From Anaerolineae bacterium (GTDB lineage Bacteria; Chloroflexota; Anaerolineae; B4-G1; SLSP01): 10,623 nt of DNA. The notes under the pieces are model-generated. The model was not told the origin of the DNA and searched no databases. It saw only the letters and a list, made by a program, of their open reading frames with translations. The stretch spans positions 1-10,623 of the forward strand of contig JAFGNI010000140.1 of assembly GCA_016927095.1 (NCBI GenBank), written 5' to 3'. Shown one piece after another: positions 1-7,300 of the stretch (positions are counted from its first letter, which is position 1; the number at the start of each line of letters is the position of its first letter). Both the position numbers and the translations under genes were made by a program.

Positions 1-1609
1 GCGCGATGCCCCCCGCCACGGCGGGGGTGGCCATCGACGTGCCACACATCACCAGATAGTCGTCCACCGGGAAGTTGTCAGTCGATGTGATTCCCCCGTC
101 CCCGGTAGTCTGGCAGGCGCCAGCGGTCACAATGGGCTTGAGTCGCCCGTCGTCGGTAGGCCCCCATGAGGTGTGCACATATTGCTCGTTGTTGTTGGTG
201 TTGGCACCGCCGACGTGAATAGGGTTCTTCGCGCCCGCCGGCGGGGCCACGAGGCCATAGCCGCCGCCGATACCCGGGCACGAGGTCGTCTGATTCCTCT
301 CATTGCCCGCCGCCCAGGTGGCGATGTACTTGTCGCCGATGCCGACAACGCTGTTGCCACCGCGCACGATCTGGTCGATCAGGACCGAAGCCGCCCCGTA
401 GTTGCCCATCAAGCTGCAGCTGCCCGGGTAGTAGTTGTCGTAGATGTTGGATCCGAGGCTGGCGGTGCCCAGATCGGCACCATACGTGTTCTGTGCTTGG
501 GCCCAATCCTGCTCGATGTCGGGCACATTCTCATAGAAGATGACGCCGGAGCCGGGATAGGTGGTCCCATAGGAGAACAGGTCGACGTTGGGCGCCATGC
601 CGCGCCACTGTAGCGCACTCCCACCTTGGGCCACACTGTTCAAACCGCTCCCGCCGACGGTACCGGCGACGTGCGTACTGTGGTCGCTCACCGCATCAGC
701 ATCGCCGTGCACAAGACGCGTGCCGAAATCCACGTGGTCCCCGGCCTGACCGCTGTCGTAGACCAACACATCGATGCCGGTGCCGTCCAGGTTGTACGGC
801 GATGCCTGCAACAGGTCCACGCCGATCTGCTGGCGGCTGCCGTCGTTGGTGCCGGTCAGCGGCGGCGACGCCGGTTCAACCCACTGGACGATGTCCTCCG
901 AGGCCAGCGACTCGATGTTGCCACGCGGCATCTCCACCACCAGCAGATGGATGCCGGCGACTTCACCAGTGACGCGCCCACCATAACGAGCAACAGCGGT
1001 TCGGCCCGAGTCCAGGCTGACGTCGGCGTGCAACGCGACGTAGACTGCCGCCGTCCCATCGGGGGCAAGGTTGTGGGGACCCCAGAGGTTCTGCGTAATG
1101 GCGGGCGCCACTTTGTCCTGGGTCGTCAGTGCGCCGGCCCACGTCACGCCGGGCAGCTCCAACACCGCCGCTGGGTTCATCGCCGGCACCGACGCAATCC
1201 AGGCGTAATCTGGCACGTAGGCCAGCAGCCGCAGTCCGCGTGCCTCGAGTTCAGTCTTGGCTGCGTCTCTGGGGATGAAATCCAGCTGCACGAGGACATG
1301 CGTGCGGTCACGCTCCGTGCTCGCAGGGCGACCGAGCGCCTGCGCGTCAGCCTCCGTGGGGGCAAACTGACGCGACTGCAGCCGTATCGTGTGCGTGACA
1401 GGTGTCGTCGCAGCAGTCATCGTGTTCGCGGCAGGAGGAACTGCCTCCGGGGATTGCGACGCCTCCTGTGGCGGGGGATCTGTCTCGGGAACCTGCGCCC
1501 TCGCCAAGGTAGCGGGGACCGGCACAGAGAAGAGAGAGGAGAACAGCATCGCCACAACCAACGGAAGACCCAAGATCGAACGCATCAGCAGCCAGCACCG
1601 GTTTCGCAT
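1..1609 (-). CDS. Secreted subtilisin-like (S8) serine protease, C-terminus cut by window edge
   Basis: An exported endopeptidase of the subtilase family. The frame is open for 536 codons from ATG at 1609 to the left edge with no stop, so the C-terminus lies outside the window. Residues 1-38 look like a Sec signal peptide: basic start, hydrophobic core about 12-30, likely cut after ALARA. A Pro/Thr/Ala-rich linker follows (about 40-75). Two stretches, about 103-168 and 188-250, each resemble a propeptide/inhibitor module. The catalytic domain starts near 258. It shows Asp285 (VYDSG), His313 (HSTHVAG), the oxyanion Asn436 (AAGNE) and Ser525 (GTSMATP). All key residues are present, so it should be active. 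The start is supported by the Shine-Dalgarno AAAGGAG (1617-1623), 7 nt upstream. It is transcribed divergently from the ArsR-type regulator. The substrate cannot be told. The family call is near certain. Confidence 0.95.
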   Translation of the reverse strand, partial: MRNRCWLLMRSILGLPLVVAMLFSSLFSVPVPATLARAQVPETDPPPQEASQSPEAVPPAANTMTAATTPVTHTIRLQSRQFAPTEADAQALGRPASTERDRTHVLVQLDFIPRDAAKTELEARGLRLLAYVPDYAWIASVPAMNPAAVLELPGVTWAGALTTQDKVAPAITQNLWGPHNLAPDGTAAVYVALHADVSLDSGRTAVARYGGRVTGEVAGIHLLVVEMPRGNIESLASEDIVQWVEPASPPLTGTNDGSRQQIGVDLLQASPYNLDGTGIDVLVYDSGQAGDHVDFGTRLVHGDADAVSDHSTHVAGTVGGSGLNSVAQGGSALQWRGMAPNVDLFSYGTTYPGSGVIFYENVPDIEQDWAQAQNTYGADLGTASLGSNIYDNYYPGSCSLMGNYGAASVLIDQIVRGGNSVVGIGDKYIATWAAGNERNQTTSCPGIGGGYGLVAPPAGAKNPIHVGGANTNNNEQYVHTSWGPTDDGRLKPIVTAGACQTTGDGGITSTDNFPVDDYLVMCGTSMATPAVAGGIA

Positions 1610-1670
1610 CGGCGTGCTCCTTTCGAACCTCTGGCCCGAAGTCGAGGCCGCGGTTCAGGTTCAGGAAGCG

Positions 1671-1689
1671 GGGAATGGTTTGCATTCCC
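1671..1689. promoter_or_regulatory. Inverted repeat abutting the protease -10 box (operator or 5' hairpin)
   Basis: GGGAATG (1671-1677) and CATTCCC (1683-1689) form a perfect 7-bp inverted repeat around a 5-nt centre. The right arm touches the protease TATAAT with no gap, so the repeat spans the predicted start site. It could be a repressor operator. If the transcript starts upstream enough, it could instead be a stem-loop at the 5' end of the mRNA. Its sequence differs from the palindrome in front of the ArsR-type gene. Confidence 0.45.
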
Positions 1690-1718
1690 ATTATAGGCGA
1701 ACGTCCTTTGGCACGCAA
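1690..1718 (-). promoter_or_regulatory. Putative sigma-70-type promoter of the protease gene
   Basis: Read on the minus strand, a perfect TATAAT lies at 1695-1690. A weak -35 element, TTGCGT (1718-1713, 3 of 6 consensus bases), stands 17 nt upstream. Transcription would start near 1683, giving a leader of about 75 nt before the ATG at 1609. The consensus -10 in otherwise GC-rich DNA makes this a credible promoter. The start site is inferred. Confidence 0.6.
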
Positions 1719-1749
1719 CAAGCGAACGATGGCCGTGTGGCGTGGTTGT

Positions 1750-1777
1750 TTGCCGCCTGGTGGCCATGTGATACAAT
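1750..1777 (+). promoter_or_regulatory. Putative promoter of the arsR-ABC operon
   Basis: An extended -10 element, TG-A-TACAAT, sits at 1769-1777. A -35-like TTGCCG (4 of 6 consensus bases) is at 1750-1755, with a 16-nt spacer. Transcription would begin near 1784, about 40 nt before the ATG at 1826. The element lies back to back with the protease promoter. Confidence 0.55.
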
Positions 1778-1788
1778 TCCCTCGATCT

Positions 1789-1812
1789 TTCAGTCTTTAA
1801 GCAATTACTGAA
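1789..1812. promoter_or_regulatory. Candidate ArsR-type operator (24-bp imperfect palindrome)
   Basis: TTCAGT (1789-1794) and ACTGAA (1807-1812) are perfectly inverted around 12 nt. A further inner TT/AA pair (1797-1798 and 1803-1804) keeps the same symmetry axis. The site starts about 12 nt after the -10 box and ends 3 nt before the Shine-Dalgarno, so a bound dimer would block transcription of the regulator and the genes after it. ArsR/SmtB repressors commonly autoregulate through such AT-rich imperfect dyads. Binding here is inferred. Confidence 0.5.
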
Positions 1813-1825
1813 TCCAAAGGATGCT

Positions 1826-2137
1826 ATGGACGCAGCGGAACTGGCACGCTTCTTCAAAGCACTGGCAGACGAGACCCGGCTACAGCTGATCGCCCTCCTG
1901 GCACAGCAGCAGCCGGGCCAGGCGATGTGCGTGAGCCGACTGGCGCGCGAGCTCGGCACGACCACGCCCAATGTCTCCCAGCATCTGCGGGTGCTGAAGG
2001 ATCTGGGCCTCCTCCACGGTCAACGTCGCCGCCATCGCATCCATTACTTTCTCAACTTTGACCGCCTGGCATACTACCAGGCGCTGGCGGGCGAGTTGCT
2101 GGGTCAGTCTTTCCTTGTCGCAGAGATCACCAACTAG
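1826..2137 (+). CDS. ArsR/SmtB-family winged-helix transcriptional repressor
   Basis: A 103-residue dimeric DNA-binding regulator, the usual length for the family. The typical opening FKALADETRLQLI is at 10-22. The helix-turn-helix follows, with a recognition helix around TTPNVSQHLRVLKDLGLL (46-63) and a basic wing (64-75). The region equivalent to the ArsR metal-site motif CVC reads CVS, keeping Cys35 but not the second Cys, so classic arsenite-type thiolate coordination is doubtful. His64, His70 and His73 in the wing are not a known sensing site. The effector may be another metal, a redox signal or no metal at all. The start is supported by AAAGG (1816-1820), 5 nt upstream. The gene leads the operon: the next Shine-Dalgarno overlaps its stop codon. 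It probably represses itself and the transporters behind it. Confidence 0.92.
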   Translation: MDAAELARFFKALADETRLQLIALLAQQQPGQAMCVSRLARELGTTTPNVSQHLRVLKDLGLLHGQRRRHRIHYFLNFDRLAYYQALAGELLGQSFLVAEITN

Positions 2138-2149
2138 GAGAACCTACCG

Positions 2150-4186
2150 ATGGAGAGAAGCCGGGACATAACGACCGAGAGCCCGCGGAGCCCACAGGCG
2201 TCGTCCAGGGACAATACGACGCCAGAGCGAGGCAATGCACTGCGCGGCGCAGGACAAGGGGCTCCGCAGCCCCGCGGGACCCAAGTTAGCGGTCAAGGGA
2301 GAGGACAGCCCGCCGGAGCCGGGCCCAAGAAGGTAAAGGGACTCGGATCTGGGGGAAAGCCGGGGCCGCAAGGACCCGTCTGGCCGATCTTGCGCCGCCT
2401 GATCACCTATATGCGACCCCACAGTTGGTTACTGACCGGCGTCGTGGTCGCGGCATTGCTGACAACCGCGGCGGAGCTGGCGCCACCTGCGATCATCCGC
2501 CGATCCGTAGATCGCTTTATTCTGGGAAGCGGCGGACAGAGCATCTGGTGGGCGGCGGGGGGCCTCTTCGCGCTCTCACTGGTCCAAGGCGGCATCGACT
2601 TCGTGCGACTCTACCTAACCGCTTACATGGGCCAGCGCATCGTCTTCGAGATCCGCAACGCTGTCTTCGAGCACTTAAGCCGGCTGTCGTTCTCATTCTA
2701 CGATCAGGCGCGCACAGGCGATCTCATGTCGCGCGTCACCGCGGACGTGGACACCCTCAACACCTTCTTCGGGCGGGCCGCCGTGATCGTGTTGACCAAT
2801 ACGCTGACCTTGATCGGCATCCTGGCCGTGTTGGTCGTTTGGGACTGGCGCCTGGGGCTGGTCTATTTGGCCTGCCTGCCCCTGGTCGTGCACGGGATGT
2901 GGATCTATGCCCGGCGCGTGCGCCCGGCGATGGGCCGGGTGCGCCGGAAGATGGCAGACCTAAGCGCAGCGCTTCAGGAGAGCCTGGCGGGCGCGCTCCT
3001 TGTCAAGCTTTTTGGGCGTGAAGGCTTCGAGCGCCGGCGAGTCGACCGGCAGAGCCAGGGCCTGCTCCAAGCGCAGTTGGACACCTCCCGCATCACGTCA
3101 CTCTGGATGCCCTACGCCCACGTGGTGATGGGCGTCGCCACCGCGCTGGTCCTCTGGTTCGGGGGAAGCAGCGTGATTGCACAAGTGATCACCTTGGGTA
3201 CGCTGATCGGCTTCACAACCTATATCCAACTGCTTATGCGCCCCATCCGCCAGACTGGGATGATGGTGAGCCAGTCGCTCCAAGCGATGGCAGCAGCCGA
3301 GCGCGTCTTCGAGGTGCTGGATACCCGGCCCGACATCCAGGACGCGCCCAATGCTACACCCTTGCCCCAGGTAGAGGGACATGTGCGTTTCGAGCATGTG
3401 AGTTTTGCCTACAACTCTGGCAACAACAAGGAAACCGAAGCCCTGCGGGATGTCAGTTTCGAGGCTCGACCCGGCGAGATGGTAGCACTTGTGGGGCCAT
3501 CGGGTGCAGGCAAGACAACGTTGGTCCACCTGCTGCCCCGCTTCTATGAGGCGCAGGCAGGCCGGGTCACGATTGACGGACACGACATCCGCGATGTGAC
3601 CGTCAAGAGCTTGCGTGACGCCATCGGGATCGCGCTACAGACAGTCTTCCTCTTCGACGCCTCGATTGGTGAGAACATCGCCTACGGCAATCCCCACGCT
3701 CGCCAAAGCGAGATTGAGTGGGCAGCCAAGGTGGCCCAGATGCACGACTTCATCATAGGACTGCCGCTGGGGTATGGTACCCCGGTGGGTGAGCGCGGGG
3801 TGCGTCTCTCCGGCGGCCAGAAGCAGCGCATCGCGCTTGCCCGCGTGTTACTCACCGATCCCCACATCCTGATCCTCGACGAGCCCACCTCCAGCGTCGA
3901 CGCCGCTACCGAGCGGCAGATGCAGAAGGCGCTGGATGAGGTGCGCGCCGGGCGAACGACCTTCGTAATCGCCCACCGGCTCTGGACGGTGCAGCACGCC
4001 GATCAGATCCTGGTGCTGCGGGATGGACGCATCGAGGAGCGCGCCCGAGGCAAGGGGGGCCGCACGGCCCATGAGATCCTGCTGGACGCCGGGGGAACCT
4101 ATCGCCAACTCCATGATTTGCAGCAAGTGGGAGAGAGGCTGGCTACAGACGAGGGCTATGCGACCGAGCAAGGAGGTGCGCGATGA
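2150..4186 (+). CDS. ABC exporter half-transporter A (fused membrane and ATPase domains)
   Basis: An inner-membrane ATP-driven exporter subunit of 678 residues. Residues 1-75 are an unusual hydrophilic tail rich in Gly, Pro, Gln and Arg. Without it the protein would have the normal length of about 600. Six membrane segments lie at about 92-112, 132-152, 210-230, 234-254, 322-345 and 348-370. The ATPase domain follows: aromatic A-loop Tyr421, Walker A GPSGAGKTT (449-457), Q-loop Gln497, signature LSGGQ (553-557), Walker B Asp577 with catalytic Glu578, and H-loop His609. All ATPase residues are intact. The start is supported by AGGAG (2136-2140), which overlaps the regulator's stop codon. No good later start precedes the first membrane helix. 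The gene overlaps the next one by ATGA, so the two probably form a heterodimer. The substrate is unknown; multidrug or lipid-like exporters are the nearest types. Confidence 0.93.
   Translation: MERSRDITTESPRSPQASSRDNTTPERGNALRGAGQGAPQPRGTQVSGQGRGQPAGAGPKKVKGLGSGGKPGPQGPVWPILRRLITYMRPHSWLLTGVVVAALLTTAAELAPPAIIRRSVDRFILGSGGQSIWWAAGGLFALSLVQGGIDFVRLYLTAYMGQRIVFEIRNAVFEHLSRLSFSFYDQARTGDLMSRVTADVDTLNTFFGRAAVIVLTNTLTLIGILAVLVVWDWRLGLVYLACLPLVVHGMWIYARRVRPAMGRVRRKMADLSAALQESLAGALLVKLFGREGFERRRVDRQSQGLLQAQLDTSRITSLWMPYAHVVMGVATALVLWFGGSSVIAQVITLGTLIGFTTYIQLLMRPIRQTGMMVSQSLQAMAAAERVFEVLDTRPDIQDAPNATPLPQVEGHVRFEHVSFAYNSGNNKETEALRDVSFEARPGEMVALVGPSGAGKTTLVHLLPRFYEAQAGRVTIDGHDIRDVTVKSLRDAIGIALQTVFLFDASIGENIAYGNPHARQSEIEWAAKVAQMHDFIIGLPLGYGTPVGERGVRLSGGQKQRIALARVLLTDPHILILDEPTSSVDAATERQMQKALDEVRAGRTTFVIAHRLWTVQHADQILVLRDGRIEERARGKGGRTAHEILLDAGGTYRQLHDLQQVGERLATDEGYATEQGGAR
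2258..2273. repeat. Small GC palindrome inside the unusual N-terminal tail of exporter A
   Basis: GGGGCT (2258-2263) and AGCCCC (2268-2273) form a perfect 6-bp stem around a CCGC loop, followed by further GC-rich dyad sequence (CCCGCGGG, 2271-2278). It lies in the low-complexity part of the coding region, about 110 nt after the start. It resembles the interspersed palindromes found between genes in high-GC genomes, but no second copy of this exact sequence is in the window. Confidence 0.35.
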
Positions 4187-5997
4187 CCATCCGCGGCGGG
4201 TTTATGGGACGCCTGCAGGGCAACGAAGGACAGGGTCGGATGCGGCTCTCCGAGATCAATCGACAGGCCCTGGGCACGTTGTGGCGCTACCTGCGCCGCT
4301 ACGCGGGCCGGTTGGCTTTAGCGTTGGCGGCGACACTGACGGTCACGGCGACCAACTTAGCGATGCCTTACTTGCTGAAGGTAGCCGTGGATACCCACAT
4401 TGCCGCCGGAGACCTGCGGGGTCTCGGCTGGATCTCACTGCTCTACCTAGCGCTCAATGGCATCTACTGGCTGGCAATCTATTGGCAGGGTTACCTTTCG
4501 GCGTGGGTAGGGCAGCACGTGGTCTACGACCTGCGCCGCGACCTCTTCGATCATGTGTTACGACAGTCGGTCGCCTTCCATGAGGAGGAGAAGGTGGGCG
4601 GCATCATGTCACGCCTGACCCACGACATCAACGCCGTCTCGGAGATCGCCTCCAGCGGCGCGCTCAACCTGCTCAACGATCTCGTCTCCCTGACGGGCAT
4701 TATCGTCATCATGGCCACCCTCAACGTCAAGCTGACGCTGGTCACGTTGATCGCCGTCCCGGTGGTGCTTGTTAGCATCGGCTATTTGGGCAAGCAGATG
4801 CGGCGCGTTTATCGTGACGTACAGCAGGCGATGGCCGACGTCAACACCGGCGTCGAACAGGGCGTAGCAGGGATGCGTGTCGCGCAGTCGCTGGCGCAAG
4901 AATCATTCACCGTGGAGCAGTTCGAGAGCCTGAGCTTGCAGAACATGAAGGCAAACCTGCGGGCGGGCCTGCTCTTTGCTGCCGTCTTCCCGACGATGAC
5001 GGTGACCAATATGCTCGGGGTCGTGCTGGTCTTGGGATACGGCGGCAGCCTGATCAGCAGCGGCGCGCTGACGATCGGTGCGCTGCTGGCCTTCCTGAGC
5101 TATGTCTACCGCTTCTTCGGCCCGCTGCGGGAACTGGGTCTAGTCTACAACAGCTTTGAGGCCGCGGCAGCGTCGCTGGACCGCATCGGGGACTATATGG
5201 CGAGGGAGCCCGGCGTCGTCGAGACGGCTGAGCCACAGCGCCCTGAAGGGGGCTTCGAAGGCGAGCTGGCACTGGAGGCGGTGACCTTCACCTATGATGA
5301 TGAGGAAGATCCGGTCCTGAGAGACCTGACCCTGCACGTGAACCCGGGTGAGACGATTGCCCTGGTGGGCGCCACAGGCGCGGGCAAGAGCACCATCGCC
5401 AAGCTGCTGGCGCGGCTCTACGATCCTCAGAAGGGGACCGTCCGTATTGACGGCATCAACATGCAGCAGATCGCGAACAGCGATCTTCGCCGCCTGGTCA
5501 CGCTCGTGCAGCAGGACATCTTCCTCTTCGCGGATTCGATCCGCGAGAACATCCGCTACGGCAATCCTGAGGCGACCGACGACGAGGTTGAGGATGCCGC
5601 CCGGCGCGCGCAGGCCCACGACTTCATCACGCGGCTGCCGCAGGGCTATGACAGCCAGGTCGGCGAGCTCGGCGCGCTGCTCTCGGGCGGACAGCGCCAG
5701 TTGGTGGCCTTCGCGCGGGCGCTGTTGGCCGATCCGAAGGTGTTGATGCTCGACGAGGCGACCGCCAACGTCGACCCTTACACCGAGGACCTGATCCAGA
5801 AGGCGATGGACGAGATCCGCCAGGATCGCACGACGCTGATCATCGCGCACCGCTTCTCGACGCTGCGCAAGGCCGATCGTATTGTGGTGATCGAGGAGGG
5901 TCGTGTGGTAGGCGAGGGCACGCACAAGACGCTGATCGCCGAAAACCCGACCTACCAGCAGCTCTATCGGCGCGAGTGGGCGACCAAGCGAACGTGA
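4183..5997 (+). CDS. ABC exporter half-transporter B (fused membrane and ATPase domains)
   Basis: The second half-transporter, 604 residues, probably the partner of the preceding gene. Membrane segments lie at about 42-64, 82-102, 160-180, 184-204, 262-288 and 293-314. The ATPase domain shows Walker A GATGAGKST (396-404), Q-loop Gln444, signature LSGGQ (500-504), Walker B Asp524 with catalytic Glu525, and His556. The stretch LDEATANVDPYTE resembles the YheH/LmrD side of heterodimeric exporters, while partner A has DEPTSSVD. Many heterodimeric exporters carry one degenerate ATP site, but no catalytic substitution is seen here or in A. The start ATG overlaps A's stop codon (ATGA), and the stop overlaps the next gene's GTG, so translation is probably coupled across three genes. 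The substrate is unknown. Confidence 0.93.
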   Translation: MTIRGGFMGRLQGNEGQGRMRLSEINRQALGTLWRYLRRYAGRLALALAATLTVTATNLAMPYLLKVAVDTHIAAGDLRGLGWISLLYLALNGIYWLAIYWQGYLSAWVGQHVVYDLRRDLFDHVLRQSVAFHEEEKVGGIMSRLTHDINAVSEIASSGALNLLNDLVSLTGIIVIMATLNVKLTLVTLIAVPVVLVSIGYLGKQMRRVYRDVQQAMADVNTGVEQGVAGMRVAQSLAQESFTVEQFESLSLQNMKANLRAGLLFAAVFPTMTVTNMLGVVLVLGYGGSLISSGALTIGALLAFLSYVYRFFGPLRELGLVYNSFEAAAASLDRIGDYMAREPGVVETAEPQRPEGGFEGELALEAVTFTYDDEEDPVLRDLTLHVNPGETIALVGATGAGKSTIAKLLARLYDPQKGTVRIDGINMQQIANSDLRRLVTLVQQDIFLFADSIRENIRYGNPEATDDEVEDAARRAQAHDFITRLPQGYDSQVGELGALLSGGQRQLVAFARALLADPKVLMLDEATANVDPYTEDLIQKAMDEIRQDRTTLIIAHRFSTLRKADRIVVIEEGRVVGEGTHKTLIAENPTYQQLYRREWATKRT

Positions 5998-7205
5998 TTC
6001 CTGAAGCACACCAGGCACACACCTCCAACACCGGGGGCGCACATCCGGATTTTGAGTTCAACCTGCGAGAGCTCGGCGGATCGCTGGGCGACTTCGGCAC
6101 CCTGTTCCCGCTGGCGGTGGGTTACATCGCCGTCAACGGACTGGATCCAGCAGGTCTCTTCGTGATGCTGGGACTGACCAACATCGCGCTTGGGCTGGTT
6201 TACCGGCTGCCGATGCCCCTGCAACCCAAAAAGGTCATCGCTGCGGTGGCAATCGGACAAGGGTGGTCACCTTCCCTCGTCTATGCCTCGGGGTTTGGCA
6301 TGGGCCTCACCTGGTTCCTGCTGATCGTCACCGGCTTGCTGCGCAAGCTCATCGACTGGACGCCGGGTTTCCTTGTGCGTGGCATCCAGCTGGCGTTGGG
6401 GCTCACCCTGGGCTGGCAGGCGCTGAGGATGATGGCGCCTGCGCCACTGCTTGGACTGCTCGCCATTGCCATCGTGCTGCTCTTGCGCCGGAGTCGCTAC
6501 GCCCCGGCGTCGGTCGTGCTGATCCTCCTGGGGGTCGGAATCGCCGCGTGGCGCGGCGATCTTGCGGGGCTACGGTTTGCCATCACGCCCCCCCCGCTGA
6601 CCGTACCGCGCCCTGCGGGCGTCTGGCGCGCGATGCTGCTCGCCGGCTTCGCCCAGATCCCGCTCTCGGTCACGAACGCCGTGATGGCAACCGCGACTAC
6701 GATCCGCGACTACTTCCCCGAGAAGGCAGTCAGCGAGCGCAAGCTGATGCTCAATATGGGTGTGATGAACGTCGCGGCTTCCTTCTTCGGCGGGATGCCG
6801 GTGTGCCACGGCGCCGGAGGCCTTGCGGCTCAGTATTACTTCGGCGCGCGCACCGGCGGCACGCCGATCATGGAGGGCCTCATTGAGGTCGCCATCGGTC
6901 TATTCCTGAGCCGCTCCATCGCCCACGTGATGCAGGCTTTCCCCATGGCCCTGGTCGGCGGTATGTTGCTCCTTGTCGGCATCCAGCTGGGTCTGCCTGC
7001 GCTCAAGCTGCGGGGCTGGGGTCTGGTGATGGCTATGACCACTGCCGCAGTCTCTGCGGCGACCAACATTGGTGTTGGCTTTCTCGCCGGGCTCGGCCTT
7101 TCTTACCTCGTGCGCGCACTCCGCCGCCGGGACGTGCTACCTTGTCTCTGCCCCAGCGAAGGAGATGAGATCTCAGACGACGTGGAGCACAAAGGCGGTA
7201 CGTAG
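5994..7205 (+). CDS. MOT1-type molybdate/sulfate-like transporter
   Basis: A polytopic membrane permease of about 403 residues with roughly ten or more hydrophobic segments, related to the MOT1 molybdate transporter family. Two family motifs are visible. GSLGDFGTLFPL (29-40) is followed by MPLQPKK (74-80), and GMPVCHGAGGL (267-277) is followed by FGARTGG. Members carry molybdate or sulfate-like oxyanions. The substrate here is inferred only from family. The chosen GTG at 5994 overlaps the exporter B stop as GTGA. An in-frame GTG at 5976 would add six residues and overlap more deeply; neither has a strong Shine-Dalgarno. The C-terminal tail is hydrophilic, with a Cys-Leu-Cys. No molybdenum-cofactor gene is nearby, so the link to the exporter genes is unexplained. 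Confidence 0.85.
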   Translation: MIPEAHQAHTSNTGGAHPDFEFNLRELGGSLGDFGTLFPLAVGYIAVNGLDPAGLFVMLGLTNIALGLVYRLPMPLQPKKVIAAVAIGQGWSPSLVYASGFGMGLTWFLLIVTGLLRKLIDWTPGFLVRGIQLALGLTLGWQALRMMAPAPLLGLLAIAIVLLLRRSRYAPASVVLILLGVGIAAWRGDLAGLRFAITPPPLTVPRPAGVWRAMLLAGFAQIPLSVTNAVMATATTIRDYFPEKAVSERKLMLNMGVMNVAASFFGGMPVCHGAGGLAAQYYFGARTGGTPIMEGLIEVAIGLFLSRSIAHVMQAFPMALVGGMLLLVGIQLGLPALKLRGWGLVMAMTTAAVSAATNIGVGFLAGLGLSYLVRALRRRDVLPCLCPSEGDEISDDVEHKGGT

Positions 7206-7300
7206 CCGCAACACGCTGCCGCCCTATTGGTCGCACGGGCACCCACGCTGAACGATGGGACACAGCCAACCGCAACCGACAACACCTTGAGAGGACATGG

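Noticed and set aside
173..613. Plus-strand open frame (146 codons) rich in Ala and Val
   Set aside because: It is antisense to the protease catalytic domain, has no ribosome site and no recognisable motif.
1..1609. Frameshifted or broken protease gene, suggested by several short minus-strand frames
   Set aside because: Direct translation from ATG at 1609 runs 536 codons to the edge without a stop, with all catalytic residues in one frame.
1652..1665. Tandem GGTTCA repeat in the protease leader
   Set aside because: Only two copies of six bases, so chance is enough to explain it.
626..1696. Long plus-strand open frame (356 codons)
   Set aside because: It lies antisense to the subtilase, which shows a complete catalytic triad and signal peptide. 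The Arg/His-rich product looks like a mirror reading of GC-rich coding DNA.
1347..1721. Minus-strand open frame with Cys-rich end, in another frame from the protease
   Set aside because: It overlaps the protease N-terminus out of frame and begins upstream of the predicted promoter start region. The Cys-rich stretch is the linker read in the wrong frame.
5140..6042. Minus-strand open frame of 300 codons
   Set aside because: Antisense to exporter B, whose ATPase motifs are intact. Typical GC-rich shadow frame.
7206..7300. Possible promoter or terminator between the MOT1-type gene and the ABC-2 ATPase
   Set aside because: No convincing -35/-10 pair or stable hairpin was seen; only the ribosome site at 7289-7295 is clear.
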